Origin: Massilia rhizosphaerae
Lineage (GTDB): Bacteria > Pseudomonadota > Gammaproteobacteria > Burkholderiales > Burkholderiaceae_D
Direction of reading: 5' to 3'
DNA: 64,000 bases
Assembly: GCF_016093545.1 (NCBI RefSeq)
Contig: NZ_JADKYX010000017.1
Span: 62,001 to 126,000 of the forward strand
Of this stretch, positions 9,402-18,498 are shown piece by piece. Each line of letters starts with the position of its first letter. Position 1 is the first letter of the stretch. The notes under the pieces are model-generated. The model had not been told where the DNA came from, did not search any database, and saw only the letters and a program-made list of their open reading frames with translations. The position numbers and the translations under genes are program-made.

Positions 9402-10316
9402 TTAATGGATACCGCCGATGCGCTTCAGGTTGCCGAAGTTCATCCAAACAAACACAGCCTTGCCGACGATGTTCTGGTCCGGCACGAAGCCCCAGTAACG
9501 GCTGTCTGCGCTGTTGTCGCGGTTATCGCCCATCATGAAATAATTGCCCTCAGGTACGATACAGGTAAATTTATCGTAGGTATAGGTGCAATTTTCGCGA
9601 TGCGGGAAATCCTCCACGGCGCTCAGATTGAGCGTGCGCGCACCGTCCATGTTCAAGATGCGGTGCGGGGCGTTCGGCAGCTTTTCCAGGAACTGCTTGT
9701 GGTACACCGGGCGCTCGTCGTCCAGGTAATCGTCCAGGGGCACGTACTCGACAGGCTTGCCGTTGACGGTCAGGCGCTTGTTCTCGTAGGTGATTTTATC
9801 ACCCGGCACGCCGATGACGCGCTTGATGTAGTCCTGGCTCGGATCCTTCGGGTATCTGAACACCATGACGTCGCCCCGCTGCGGATTGCCCACCGCGATG
9901 ATCTTCTTGTTGATCACCGGCAGGCGGATGCCGTAGTCGAACTTGTTCACGAGGATCAGGTCGCCCACGAGCAGGGTCGGCACCATCGACGACGACGGGA
10001 TCTTGAACGGCTCGAACAGGAAGGATCGCAGCACGAACACGAGAGCGATCACGGGGAAGAAGCTGCCGGAATACTCCACCCACGTCGGCTGGCGCAGGAT
10101 GGACGCTTCCAGCACGGCGCGGTTGCCGTTGTCCAGCTTGATGCCGTCGGCCGTCAGCTTGGCGTGGCGCGCGTCGTACTCGGCCAGCGCGGCGTCCGCC
10201 TTGGCGCGGCGCTGCTTGGCGAGGACGAACACGTCCAGGCACCAGATGACGCCGGTGATCACCATCGCCACGAACAGGATTAATGCAAAGTTCCCAAGAA
10301 TCGGTTGCAGGTTCAT
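9402..10316 (-). CDS. lepB: Signal peptidase I
   Basis: LepB removes signal peptides from Sec- and Tat-exported preproteins at the outer face of the inner membrane. The 304-residue protein has two N-terminal membrane segments (about 6-32 and 87-102) and the serine-lysine dyad: Ser110 in IPSSSMVPTL and Lys165 in DYIKRVIG. Box D (GDNRDNSADSRYWG) and the RGDVMVFRYP strand are also present. Length is typical for betaproteobacteria. It begins 17 nt after the lepA stop, the classic lepA-lepB arrangement. Likely substrates in this window include the PEP-CTERM proteins and the Tat-type amidase. Confidence 0.97.
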   Translation of the reverse strand: MNLQPILGNFALILFVAMVITGVIWCLDVFVLAKQRRAKADAALAEYDARHAKLTADGIKLDNGNRAVLEASILRQPTWVEYSGSFFPVIALVFVLRSFLFEPFKIPSSSMVPTLLVGDLILVNKFDYGIRLPVINKKIIAVGNPQRGDVMVFRYPKDPSQDYIKRVIGVPGDKITYENKRLTVNGKPVEYVPLDDYLDDERPVYHKQFLEKLPNAPHRILNMDGARTLNLSAVEDFPHRENCTYTYDKFTCIVPEGNYFMMGDNRDNSADSRYWGFVPDQNIVGKAVFVWMNFGNLKRIGGIH

Positions 10317-10333
10317 CGCTTGTCAGTCTTCCC

Positions 10334-12127
10334 TTATTTTTCTTCCACTTGCAGGATGGCGAGGAATGCCTCTTGCGGAATCTCCACCGAGCCCACCTGC
10401 TTCATGCGCTTCTTGCCGGCCTTTTGCTTTTCCAGCAGTTTCTTCTTGCGCGAAATGTCGCCGCCATAGCACTTGGCCAGCACGTTCTTGCGCAGCGCCT
10501 TGACGTTCTCGCGCGAGATGATCGTCGCGCCGATCGCGGCCTGGATCGCCACGTCGAACATCTGGCGCGGGATCAGTTCGCGCATCTTCGCCGCGACCTG
10601 GCGGCCGCGGTAGGCGGCATTGGCGCGGTGCACGATGATGGCGAGCGCGTCGACCTTGTCGCCGTTGATCAGCATGTCGACCTTCACGACGTCCGACGCG
10701 CGGTATTCCTTGAACTCGTAGTCCATCGACGCATAGCCGCGCGAAGTGGATTTCAGGCGGTCGAAGAAGTCCAGCACGATCTCGGCCATCGGGATCTCGT
10801 ACACGAGTTTCACCTGGCGGCCGTGGTAGCTCATGTCCATCTGCACGCCGCGCTTGCCGGTGCACAGCGTGATGACGGCGCCGACGTATTCCTGCGGCAT
10901 GTACAGGTTGACGGTGACGATCGGCTCGCGCACCTCGTCGATCTTCGACACTTCCGGCATCTTGGACGGGTTGTCGACCTTGATCATCGTGCCGTCGCGC
11001 ATCATGACTTCGTACACGACGGTCGGTGCCGTGGTGATCAGGTCCTGGTCGAATTCACGCTCGAGGCGCTCCTGCACGACGTCCATGTGCAGCAGGCCCA
11101 GGAAGCCGCAGCGGAAGCCGAAGCCCAGCGCCTGCGACACTTCCGGCTCGTACTGCAGCGCGGCGTCGTTCAGCTTCAGCTTTTCCAGCGAGTCGCGCAG
11201 CGCGTCGTACTGGTTCGCTTCCACCGGGAACAGGCCGGCGAACACCTGCGGCTGCACTTCCTTGAAGCCGGGCAACGGCTCGGGTGCCGGGCGCGACGCC
11301 AGGGTGACGGTATCGCCCACCTTGGCGGCCTTCAGCTCCTTGATGCCGGCGATGATGAAGCCCACCTGGCCCGCCGACAGCTGGTTCAGCTGCACGGAAC
11401 GCGGGGTGAACACGCCGACCTGCTCGACCAGTTGCTGGGAGCCCGTCGCCATCAGGAGGATCTTGTCTTTCGGACGCAACGTGCCGTTCTTCACGCGCAC
11501 GAGCATCACGACGCCGACATAGCTGTCGTACCACGAGTCGACGATCAGCGCCTGCAGCGGACCGTCCGGATCGCCTTCCGGCGGCGGCACTTTCGCGATC
11601 AGCGTTTCCAGCACGTCTTCCACGCCCAGGCCCGTCTTGGCCGAGCACGTGGTGGCGTCGGTCGCGTCGAGGCCGATCACGTCCTCGATTTCCTGCTTGG
11701 CGCGGTCCGGGTCGGCGTGCGGCAGGTCGATCTTGTTCAGGATCGGCACCACTTCCACGCCCAGGTCCAGCGCCGTGTAGCAGTTGGCGACGGTCTGCGC
11801 TTCCACGCCCTGCGACGCGTCGACGACGAGCAGCGCGCCTTCGCAGGCGGACAGCGAGCGCGACACTTCATAGCTGAAGTCGACGTGGCCCGGGGTGTCG
11901 ATCAGGTTCAGGTTATAGATCTCGCCATTGCGTGCCTTGTATTGCAGCGCCGCGGTCTGGGCCTTGATGGTGATGCCGCGCTCGCGCTCCAGGTCCATCG
12001 AGTCGAGCACCTGCTCGTCCATTTCACGTTCCGACAAGCCGCCGCATAACTGGATGATGCGGTCGGCCAGCGTCGATTTGCCGTGATCGATGTGGGCGAT
12101 GATGGAAAAGTTACGTATGTTTTTCAT
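10334..12127 (-). CDS. lepA: Elongation factor 4 (LepA GTPase)
   Basis: LepA is a ribosome-bound GTPase paralogous to EF-G, implicated in back-translocation and 30S biogenesis. The 597-residue protein starts [19 protein letters not shown] (P-loop AHIDHGKS), then RGITIKAQ (switch I), DTPGHVDF (switch II), NKIDLP (G4) and SAKTG (G5). The LepA-specific C-terminal domain contains [22 protein letters not shown] and [24 protein letters not shown]. An upstream in-frame start 30 nt earlier is possible, but ATG 12127 matches the family start. A structured leader lies upstream at 12202-12249. Confidence 0.97.
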   Translation of the reverse strand: MKNIRNFSIIAHIDHGKSTLADRIIQLCGGLSEREMDEQVLDSMDLERERGITIKAQTAALQYKARNGEIYNLNLIDTPGHVDFSYEVSRSLSACEGALLVVDASQGVEAQTVANCYTALDLGVEVVPILNKIDLPHADPDRAKQEIEDVIGLDATDATTCSAKTGLGVEDVLETLIAKVPPPEGDPDGPLQALIVDSWYDSYVGVVMLVRVKNGTLRPKDKILLMATGSQQLVEQVGVFTPRSVQLNQLSAGQVGFIIAGIKELKAAKVGDTVTLASRPAPEPLPGFKEVQPQVFAGLFPVEANQYDALRDSLEKLKLNDAALQYEPEVSQALGFGFRCGFLGLLHMDVVQERLEREFDQDLITTAPTVVYEVMMRDGTMIKVDNPSKMPEVSKIDEVREPIVTVNLYMPQEYVGAVITLCTGKRGVQMDMSYHGRQVKLVYEIPMAEIVLDFFDRLKSTSRGYASMDYEFKEYRASDVVKVDMLINGDKVDALAIIVHRANAAYRGRQVAAKMRELIPRQMFDVAIQAAIGATIISRENVKALRKNVLAKCYGGDISRKKKLLEKQKAGKKRMKQVGSVEIPQEAFLAILQVEEK

Positions 12128-12201
12128 TAACAAACTCAAAACCGAAAAGAGCGGCACGCGGCCAGGCCGGCGGACACGGAAACCGGCGCCGGCGGAATAC
12201 G

Positions 12202-12249
12202 AAAAAAGCGCCGCGTCTGGGGGACGGGACGTTCCCCGGGCGAGCGCTT
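12202..12249 (-). promoter_or_regulatory. Terminator-like structured leader upstream of lepA
   Basis: On the minus strand AAGCGC pairs with GCGCTT followed by a run of six T (12202-12207). Inside the large loop, GGGG-A-ACG pairs with CGT-CCCC. The T-run ends about 75 nt before the lepA ATG. It could be a transcription terminator for read-through from the minus strand, or an attenuator in the lepA leader. The rest of 12128-12504 shows no gene. Confidence 0.45.
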
Positions 12250-12504
12250 ATCGGGCGGGACGCGGCGGCCTGGCACCGCGGATTCACCCGTAAGCTGCCC
12301 ATTTTACCGGATTTCGAGCCAGAAAGCCCGGTTTCCGGGCCGCAGTCAGGATAGATGCGGTGCGAAACACCGGACGCAAGGGCCCGCGGCGGGGCTTGTC
12401 GGGCTGTCAACGGCACGGCGAATTTCATTTCCAACCGTCAAGTTAAGCATGGGGCCGCCGTTAATGGGACATCGGCGGCACGCCGCCATCCCGACCTCGA
12501 CACC

Positions 12505-13476
12505 ATGATCTACACGTCCGATCCGCAAGCATGGCATGCCCAGCTGGGCCTGCCCATCGAGCAACGCGTCCTGCCCCTGCCGGACGAAGTGCGCGAACTC
12601 GTGCACCAGGTGAACATGGCGACGGGCCTGGCGGCCGTGCCGGCCCCGTGCACGCCGGACGGCGCACTGCAGGCGGACCTGCGCGCCGCGCTGGCCGGCC
12701 TGCCGGCCGCCGTGCGCGACCTCGTGAGCCCGCTGCTGCTGGGCGTCTGCACGGGCCGCGGCCTGGGCTCGTCGGGCGTGACGGACATCGTGGCGGACGC
12801 CGTCGACGGCCGCATCCTCGGCTGCATCGTGCTGCTCGACATGGATCTGCTGGAAACGCACACGGCGAATTCCTGGGCCACGTGGAAGGAAAACCTGCCG
12901 TTCGGCGGCCCCGGCTTCTCCCTGGCCGCGACGATCGCGGAACCCCACCAGGACACCCGCGCGCACGCGCTGCAATTCTTGCTGCTGCACGAATTCGGCC
13001 ACGTCGTGACGGCGGGCGGCACCTTCCTGCCACGCTGGTGGGAGCCGGTGCCGGCGGCCTCGTTCCCCTTCCTCGACCTGAGCTGGGGCATCAACGGCCA
13101 GGGACGTTTCGTGCCGTGGGACGGTTCGAATTTCGAGCTGCGCGGCGTCGTCGATTTCTACGGCAACAACAAGCTCGACAGCGATGCCATCGTGACCGCG
13201 TACTCGGGCCTGGAAGGCAGCGATTTCCCCAGCCTGTACGGCGCGACGAATCCCTACGACGATTTCGCCGAGTGCTTTGCGACCTACGTCCATCACGAGA
13301 TGATGGGCCGGCCGTACGTGCTCCGCGTCGACTACGACGGCGCGCCGCAGGCGACGCTGGACAGCTTCTGGGCGAGCCCGCGCAGCAATGCGAAGCGGGC
13401 GTTCATGCGCAGCCTGCTGGGCGAAGCGGCGGCCCTGGCCGTCGCCAACGATGCGCACGCGCTCGCGGCCGCTTGA
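12505..13476 (+). CDS. Predicted HExxH zinc metallopeptidase-like protein, family not recognised
   Basis: This 323-residue protein has no signal peptide, so it is probably cytoplasmic. A zinc-binding HEFGH motif lies at about residue 169 in FLLLHEFGHVVTAGG, and DDFAECFATYVHHEM about 90 residues downstream could supply the third ligand (Glu) as in gluzincin-like folds. Otherwise no family is recognised. Start chosen at ATG 12505; the frame is open 150 nt further upstream but that part reads as non-coding. The stop codon abuts the stop of the convergent ATP-grasp gene (TGATCA at 13474-13479). It faces the ligase-decarboxylase pair, which suggests a shared locus. Possible roles include processing or breakdown of a peptide-like product; this is inference. 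Confidence 0.7.
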   Translation: MIYTSDPQAWHAQLGLPIEQRVLPLPDEVRELVHQVNMATGLAAVPAPCTPDGALQADLRAALAGLPAAVRDLVSPLLLGVCTGRGLGSSGVTDIVADAVDGRILGCIVLLDMDLLETHTANSWATWKENLPFGGPGFSLAATIAEPHQDTRAHALQFLLLHEFGHVVTAGGTFLPRWWEPVPAASFPFLDLSWGINGQGRFVPWDGSNFELRGVVDFYGNNKLDSDAIVTAYSGLEGSDFPSLYGATNPYDDFAECFATYVHHEMMGRPYVLRVDYDGAPQATLDSFWASPRSNAKRAFMRSLLGEAAALAVANDAHALAAA

Positions 13477-14709
13477 TCACGCCGCCCGCGCGGCCCGGTG
13501 CAGCATCGCCTCGAACGCGCGGAACACCTTGTCCATCACGGGTCCCTTGTACGGATACTTGCCCGGATCGTCCATCGCGTGCACGACCATCGCGTTGTCC
13601 ACTTCGAAGATGAGCAGACGGCCATCCCGCGTTTCCGCGCAATCGATGCCCAGGTAGGGCAAGCCGATGCGCGCGTCGATGTCCGCCAGCGCCGCGGCGT
13701 GGCGTTGCGCGAAGCCGGTATCGAATTCGGCCATGCCGGCCGCCTCTTCCGCCCGCTTGGCCGCGCTGTCGTCCATGCCCGCGTTCAGGTAATGCACCAT
13801 CCAGTGCATTGATATCGCCAGGTGGCAGATGAACGGTTTCCCCTCGATGAGCACGATGCGGTATTTGCGGAACTGGCCGTCCGGCCCCGAATAATCGACG
13901 AACGGCGCCAGGTAGAACTCGCGCGACGCCTGGGCCGCGAGGTAGCCGCGCAGCGCCGCCGCATCGTCCACTTTGTGCAGGTCCGTGCCTGCGTGCGAAT
14001 CCAGCGGCCGCACGATCAGGGGGAACGCGGCGCCCGGCAGCAAGGCCTGCAGGTCGAGCGCGCCGCCGGCCAGTTGCTCCGCCGTCGCGCGCGCGACGCG
14101 CACCGTTTGCGGCATCAGCACGCCCGTCGCGCCTGCCAGCTTCGCATGGGCGCCGTCGCGCGACAGGTGCCCGATCCGTTCCGGACGATTGACGACGGGG
14201 CGCGGCCAGCCGTCGAGCATCTGCGCCACGTCGCGCAGCAGCGGCGCGTTGGCGTCGGATTGGGCGATCGCCACGAACAGCACGTCATGGTCGGGCACCT
14301 GTTCCGGCAGCGGCAGGTCGAGCGTCAGGTATTGCACCTGCGCCGCGATATCCGACGTCTGGAGCAGGAATTCGATCGGCGTATTGGCCATGAAGTCGCC
14401 GGGCCCCATCAGCACGAGCAGGTTCAACGTGGGCGTGCGCGCGGGCGCCGGCAGCGCGTACAGCGCGCGGGTGGCGAGTGCGTGGTGCTGCACGTCCAGG
14501 CCGGCCTCGCGCTGGCCCAGCAGTTGCAGCACGAAACTGGCGTCCAGCCAGGCGTTCGCGTCGTCGGGGTTGGCCTGGGCGCGGGCCAACAACATTTCGC
14601 CGATGGGGCGCAGGTCGTCGCGATAAAAGGCGCAGCGCATCAAGGTCGCCGCGCCGATCAGCGGGGCGTACGGTGTGGCGGCGGCGTCGACGAGTTCGGG
14701 CGTGATCAT
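13477..14709 (-). CDS. TPR and ATP-grasp (RimK-like) domain protein
   Basis: The 410-residue protein starts with a helical TPR-like region (about 35-90: LARAQANPDDANAWLDASFVLQLLGQ, ALATRALY) followed by an ATP-grasp fold. Visible elements are AFPLIVRPLDSHAGTDLHKV (nucleotide-binding strand), EFYLAPFVDY, KYRIVLIEGKPFICHLAI, and YLGIDCAETRDGRLLIFEVDNAMVVH, where the acidic and Asn residues would bind Mg-ATP. ATP-grasp enzymes ligate a carboxylate to an amine or thiol through an acyl phosphate. The substrate is unknown. It starts 11 nt after the PLP decarboxylase stop, so they are very likely co-transcribed and may act in sequence. Confidence 0.8.
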   Translation of the reverse strand: MITPELVDAAATPYAPLIGAATLMRCAFYRDDLRPIGEMLLARAQANPDDANAWLDASFVLQLLGQREAGLDVQHHALATRALYALPAPARTPTLNLLVLMGPGDFMANTPIEFLLQTSDIAAQVQYLTLDLPLPEQVPDHDVLFVAIAQSDANAPLLRDVAQMLDGWPRPVVNRPERIGHLSRDGAHAKLAGATGVLMPQTVRVARATAEQLAGGALDLQALLPGAAFPLIVRPLDSHAGTDLHKVDDAAALRGYLAAQASREFYLAPFVDYSGPDGQFRKYRIVLIEGKPFICHLAISMHWMVHYLNAGMDDSAAKRAEEAAGMAEFDTGFAQRHAAALADIDARIGLPYLGIDCAETRDGRLLIFEVDNAMVVHAMDDPGKYPYKGPVMDKVFRAFEAMLHRAARAA

Positions 14710-14720
14710 GGTGGTAAAGG

Positions 14721-16163
14721 TCAGGAAAGGCGGCGGCCGGCGGCGAGCACGGCGTCGACGAGCGCGTCGATGTCGGCCTGGCCGGTGCGATGGTTGACGA
14801 TGGCGGCGCGGATCGCGTAGTGGCCGCCGAGCGTGGTCGCGGACGGCGCGACGCGGCCCTCGTCGTACAGGGTCAGCACGATCTCGCGGTTGATGTGCTC
14901 GATGCGGCGTTCGTCGTCGCAGACATAACGGAAACAAACGACGTTCAGGGTGACGGGCGCGGCCAGTTCCAGTTCCGGCTCGGCCGCGATGCGCTCGGCC
15001 AGCCGGCGCGCCAGCGCGCAGGTGGCGGAGATCGAGCGGCCGATGGCGTCGGCGCCATAGACCTGGAACGTCAACCACGTCTTGAGCGCGCGAAAGCCCC
15101 GCGACAGGTCTGGCCCCACGTCGCACGGCCACGCCGTCCCCGCCGCGAGGCCACGGCCCGCGCGCTGCAGGTAGGACGCCGGCGCCGCGAACGCGTCCAG
15201 CATGCGGTCGCCGTCGCGCGCCATGAAGTAGCCGGCGTCGTACGGCACCTGCCCCCATTTGTGGAAATCGAAGGCGATGGAATCGGCCCGTTCGATGCCG
15301 CCCAACAGCGGCGCGACGTCCGGCGCCAGCATGCCCAGCGCCCCGTAGGCGCCGTCGACGTGCAGCCACATGGCGTGCTCGCGCGCGAAGTCCGCGAGCG
15401 CGGCGAGCGGATCGATGGCGCCCGTGTTCACCGTCCCTGCGCTGGCCACGACGAGGAACGGCCGCAGCCCGTTGGCGCGGTCCGCCGCGACCTGCGCGGC
15501 GAGCTCGATCAGGTCCATGCGGCCGGCGGCGTCCACGCGCACGCTGCGCAATGCGTCGGTGCCGAAGCCCGCCATGTCCATCGCCTTGGCGATGCAGCCA
15601 TGGGCCTCCACCGACGCGTACGCGCGCAGGCCCGCGTGGGCGGCGAGGCCCTGCTCGCGCACGTCGCGCCCGAGCGCGGCCGTGCGGGCCACGACGACGC
15701 CCATGAAGTTGGCGATCGACGTGCCGGTGACGAACACGCCGCGCGCGTTGGCGGGAAAGCCGAACAGCGATGCCATCCACGTCGACACCTGGTGTTCGAC
15801 CTCGACGGGCGCCTGGTTGCGTCCGCCGACGTTGGCGTTCAACCCGCCGGCGATCATCTCGGCCAGCATGCCGACGGGCGTGCCGGCGCCGTGCACCCAG
15901 CCCATGAAGCCGGGATGCGGATTGCCGACGGTATAGGGGATCACACTGTCCTGCAAGGTGCGGTAGGCCTCCTCCAGGGAGCCCGGTGCGCGCGGGAGCG
16001 GCGCGCGCAGGCTGTCGCGCGCCTCCGCCGGCATCTGCTGCCAGACGGGCCGCGCGCGGATACCCTCCAGGTGGTCGAACATATCGTCCAGCATCCGGTG
16101 CCCGATGGCACGGATGTCCTTCCAGTCCTCGGGATCGAGCGTAGCGTCGGGGCCGTCAACCAT
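14721..16163 (-). CDS. PLP-dependent group II amino acid decarboxylase
   Basis: The 480-residue protein belongs to the aromatic-L-amino-acid/glutamate decarboxylase fold. Key residues: His188 in SVEAHGC (stacks on PLP), SAGTVNTGAIDP, Asp270 in LHVDGAYG, and the Schiff-base Lys302 in FDFHKWGQVPYD. The N-terminus has NPHPGFMGWVHGAGTP, the usual substrate-side motif of this family (HPxFxG). Substrate (aromatic, acidic or other amino acid) cannot be read from sequence. It is the first gene of the decarboxylase-ligase pair, 78 nt upstream of which lies the stop of the glutaredoxin-like gene. Decarboxylation would give an amine that the neighbouring ATP-grasp ligase could couple; this is a hypothesis. 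Confidence 0.88.
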   Translation of the reverse strand: MVDGPDATLDPEDWKDIRAIGHRMLDDMFDHLEGIRARPVWQQMPAEARDSLRAPLPRAPGSLEEAYRTLQDSVIPYTVGNPHPGFMGWVHGAGTPVGMLAEMIAGGLNANVGGRNQAPVEVEHQVSTWMASLFGFPANARGVFVTGTSIANFMGVVVARTAALGRDVREQGLAAHAGLRAYASVEAHGCIAKAMDMAGFGTDALRSVRVDAAGRMDLIELAAQVAADRANGLRPFLVVASAGTVNTGAIDPLAALADFAREHAMWLHVDGAYGALGMLAPDVAPLLGGIERADSIAFDFHKWGQVPYDAGYFMARDGDRMLDAFAAPASYLQRAGRGLAAGTAWPCDVGPDLSRGFRALKTWLTFQVYGADAIGRSISATCALARRLAERIAAEPELELAAPVTLNVVCFRYVCDDERRIEHINREIVLTLYDEGRVAPSATTLGGHYAIRAAIVNHRTGQADIDALVDAVLAAGRRLS

Positions 16164-16241
16164 ATGCGTCTTTCAAGAGTCGATGACGCCGATTATCGCA
16201 GGTCGGCGTGCATTCGGTCCTTGGAGCATGACCAGGCCGCA

Positions 16242-16526
16242 CTAGGCCGCGGCCGCCTGCAGGCCGAGGTGGCGCCGCAGCGCCGCCTCGTCGAGGAAGT
16301 AGTGGCAGAGCTCGATGCCGGCCGGGTCGGCGACCAGCACCGGCACGAGTTCGTCGAAGCGGGCGACGAGGGCCGGATCGGCGTCCACGTCGACCACGTT
16401 CACCGTGTACGCCTGCCCCTGGCGCGCCATGAACGCCTGCAAGGCCACCAGCATGTCTTCGCACAGGTGGCAGTACGACCGCGAATATAGAGTGAAGCGC
16501 AAGGTGAAGCGCGGTGTCGTGTTCAT
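16242..16526 (-). CDS. Glutaredoxin-like (DUF836) thioredoxin-fold protein
   Basis: The 94-residue protein has the N-terminal strand LRFTLYSRSYCHLCEDM with a CxxC redox pair (CHLC, about residues 19-22), and VNVVDVDADPALVARFDELVPVLVAD, which holds the cis-Pro of the thioredoxin fold (VPV). It ends with a short Ala-rich tail. The family is often found directly after mucD in betaproteobacteria. The ATG overlaps the mucD stop by 4 nt (ATGA), so it belongs to the sigma-E unit. Expected role is thiol-disulfide exchange in the cytoplasm; the partner is unknown. Confidence 0.85.
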   Translation of the reverse strand: MNTTPRFTLRFTLYSRSYCHLCEDMLVALQAFMARQGQAYTVNVVDVDADPALVARFDELVPVLVADPAGIELCHYFLDEAALRRHLGLQAAAA

Positions 16527-17977
16527 GGGCGCGGCCGGATGACGAGGTAGCGGGACGCATTGTCGCGCTTCACCAGCAGGGCGACGGATTTCTTCTTGTC
16601 GAGCTTGGCGACGAGCCCGTTGAACTGGGCGGCGCTCGTGATCTCGACATTGTTCATCTGCAGGATCACGTCGCCCTGGCGGATGCCGGCCGACGCCGCG
16701 CGGCCCTCGGCGAATTCGACCAGCACGCCCGCCTCCGTCTTGAGTTCGCGCTTCTGCGCGGCGCTGAGATCCGACACATGCAGGCCCAGCGCGTTCGGGG
16801 CCTGGTCCGGCGCCGGTTTCTTGGGCGTCGCTTTCGCCGTCGCCGATTTTTCTTCCTGCAACTCGACGATGGTCACCGGCAGGTCGAGCTGGCTGCCGCG
16901 GCGCCACACGGTGACCGTGGCGCGGCTGCCGACGGCGCTGGCGCCCACGAGGCGCGGCAGGTCGGAGCTGCGGTCGATGTCCTTGCCGTTGTATTTCAGG
17001 ATGATGTCGCCGACCTTGATGCCGGCCTTGTCCGCCGGTCCGCCCGGCTCGACCATCGCGACCTCGGCGCCGTGCGCGCGCCCCAGGCCCAGGGATTCCG
17101 CGACGTCCGTCGTCACTTCGCTGATCTGCACGCCCAGGCGCCCGCGCGTCACCTTGCCCGTCTTGCGGATCTGGTCGGCCACGCGCATGACCTCGTCGAT
17201 CGGCACGGCGAACGAGATGCCGTTGTAGGCGCCGGACAAGGTGGCGATCTGCGAGTTGATGCCGATGACTTCGCCGCGCATGTTGATCAGGGGACCGCCC
17301 GAGTTGCCGGGATTGACGGCCACGTCGCTCTGGATGAGGGGCAAATACTCGCCCGTGTCGCGCGCCTTGGCGGAGATGATGCCGGCGGTCACCGTGTTCT
17401 CCAGGTTGAACGGCGAACCGATGGCGATCACCCATTCGCCCACGCGGATCTTGCTGGAATCGCCGATGCGCACGCTGGGCAGGTTGCGCGCGTCGACCTT
17501 GAGCAGGGCCACGTCGCTGCGGGCGTCCGAACCGAGCACCTTGGCCTTGAATTCGCGGCGGTCGGTGAGCGTCACGACGACCTCGTCCGCGCCCTCCACG
17601 ACGTGGGCATTGGTCAGCACGTAGCCGTCGTCCGAAATGACGAAGCCGGAACCGACCCCGCGCTGCACGCGCTCTTCCTGCGGCGTCTCCACCGGCCCGC
17701 CGCGGCGTCCACGCGGCGCCATCTGGCCGCCGAAGAAGCGGCGCAGGAATTCCTGCATCTCTTCGTCCGGCCCGCCCTGGTCGAGGCGGATGTGTTCGGT
17801 CGTGCGGATGTTGACGACGGCCGGGCCGACCTTGTCGACGAGGTCCGCGAAGTCGGGCAGGCCCGTGACGGCCGGGACGGCAACGGGGGCGGCGGCAATG
17901 GCCGCCGGGGAGGACATCAGACTCGCGCCCGCAAAGACGAGGGCGGACAGGAGCGCGCTTCCGGTTTTGCTTGTCAT
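16523..17977 (-). CDS. mucD: DegP/MucD-type periplasmic serine endoprotease
   Basis: This 484-residue HtrA-family protease degrades misfolded envelope proteins. A signal peptide (MTSKTGSALLSALVFAGASL to about residue 29, ending AIAA) precedes the trypsin-like domain with His in NAHVVEG, Asp in SDVALLKVD and Ser in GNSGGPL. Two PDZ domains follow (RGRLGVQISEVT onwards, and LHVSDLSAAQKRELK onwards). A linker rich in Arg-Gly lies in the LA loop (GGQMAPRGRRGG). Start ATG 17977 is supported by the signal peptide. It follows the short rseA; rseB, which commonly lies between them, is absent. Confidence 0.95.
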   Translation of the reverse strand: MTSKTGSALLSALVFAGASLMSSPAAIAAAPVAVPAVTGLPDFADLVDKVGPAVVNIRTTEHIRLDQGGPDEEMQEFLRRFFGGQMAPRGRRGGPVETPQEERVQRGVGSGFVISDDGYVLTNAHVVEGADEVVVTLTDRREFKAKVLGSDARSDVALLKVDARNLPSVRIGDSSKIRVGEWVIAIGSPFNLENTVTAGIISAKARDTGEYLPLIQSDVAVNPGNSGGPLINMRGEVIGINSQIATLSGAYNGISFAVPIDEVMRVADQIRKTGKVTRGRLGVQISEVTTDVAESLGLGRAHGAEVAMVEPGGPADKAGIKVGDIILKYNGKDIDRSSDLPRLVGASAVGSRATVTVWRRGSQLDLPVTIVELQEEKSATAKATPKKPAPDQAPNALGLHVSDLSAAQKRELKTEAGVLVEFAEGRAASAGIRQGDVILQMNNVEITSAAQFNGLVAKLDKKKSVALLVKRDNASRYLVIRPRP

Positions 17978-18143
17978 AGGATCGATAAGGTCTGTGCTTG
18001 GATGTTGGTATGGTAAGACAAAAGTGCATTGTTGTCGCGTTGGCACGCCCGTGGCGAACGGGGCGGCATGCCCGTGCCGGCGTGCGTGGCCGATGCGCGT
18101 GCAAGCGGGCCGCGCGACCGGGGCGGCGCCGTGGAGCGGCGGC

Positions 18144-18452
18144 TCAGCCCGGACCGGCCACGGTCTGGTCGAGCTGGGTGGCGGGGCCGGCCGCATCGCC
18201 GGCGGCGGCTGCGCGCTTGCCCGGCAGCGGTTCGGCCGCGAGGCGTGCCGCCAGCCGCTCGGCAAAGCCGGGCGACAGGTCGGGCGCCGGCGCCGCGCGC
18301 AGGACGTCGCCGACCCGGTGAAAAAGCGCCCATGCCTGCTGGCCGTCCGGCGTGTCCAGGGCGGCAAGCGCCAGTTCCTGGTCGGCGTCGGGGATCTCGC
18401 CGTCGCTCAACGCCGAGATGAGTTCGCGGTTTTTTTTGTTCGTGTCCATCAT
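18144..18452 (-). CDS. rseA: Short RseA-like anti-sigma-E factor lacking a membrane segment
   Basis: RseA normally binds sigma-E through a cytoplasmic N-terminal domain and spans the inner membrane. The 102-residue product contains the N-terminal domain (ELISALSDGEIP, LALAALDTPDGQQAWALFHRVGDVLRAAP, GFAERLAARLAAEPLP) but stops after an Ala/Gly/Pro stretch with no hydrophobic helix and no periplasmic part. Nothing in the 166 nt before mucD restores a membrane segment in another frame. It therefore looks like a soluble anti-sigma factor, a truncation, or a start of remodelling of the pathway. It lies 46 nt after rpoE. Confidence 0.8.
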   Translation of the reverse strand: MMDTNKKNRELISALSDGEIPDADQELALAALDTPDGQQAWALFHRVGDVLRAAPAPDLSPGFAERLAARLAAEPLPGKRAAAAGDAAGPATQLDQTVAGPG

Positions 18453-18498
18453 CGTCCCATCACGCCGGTGGCTGATTATTAGTCTCCATCATCGCTAC

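Noticed and set aside
13474-13479. TGATCA palindrome
   Set aside because: It is simply the two convergent stop codons meeting, not a regulatory site.
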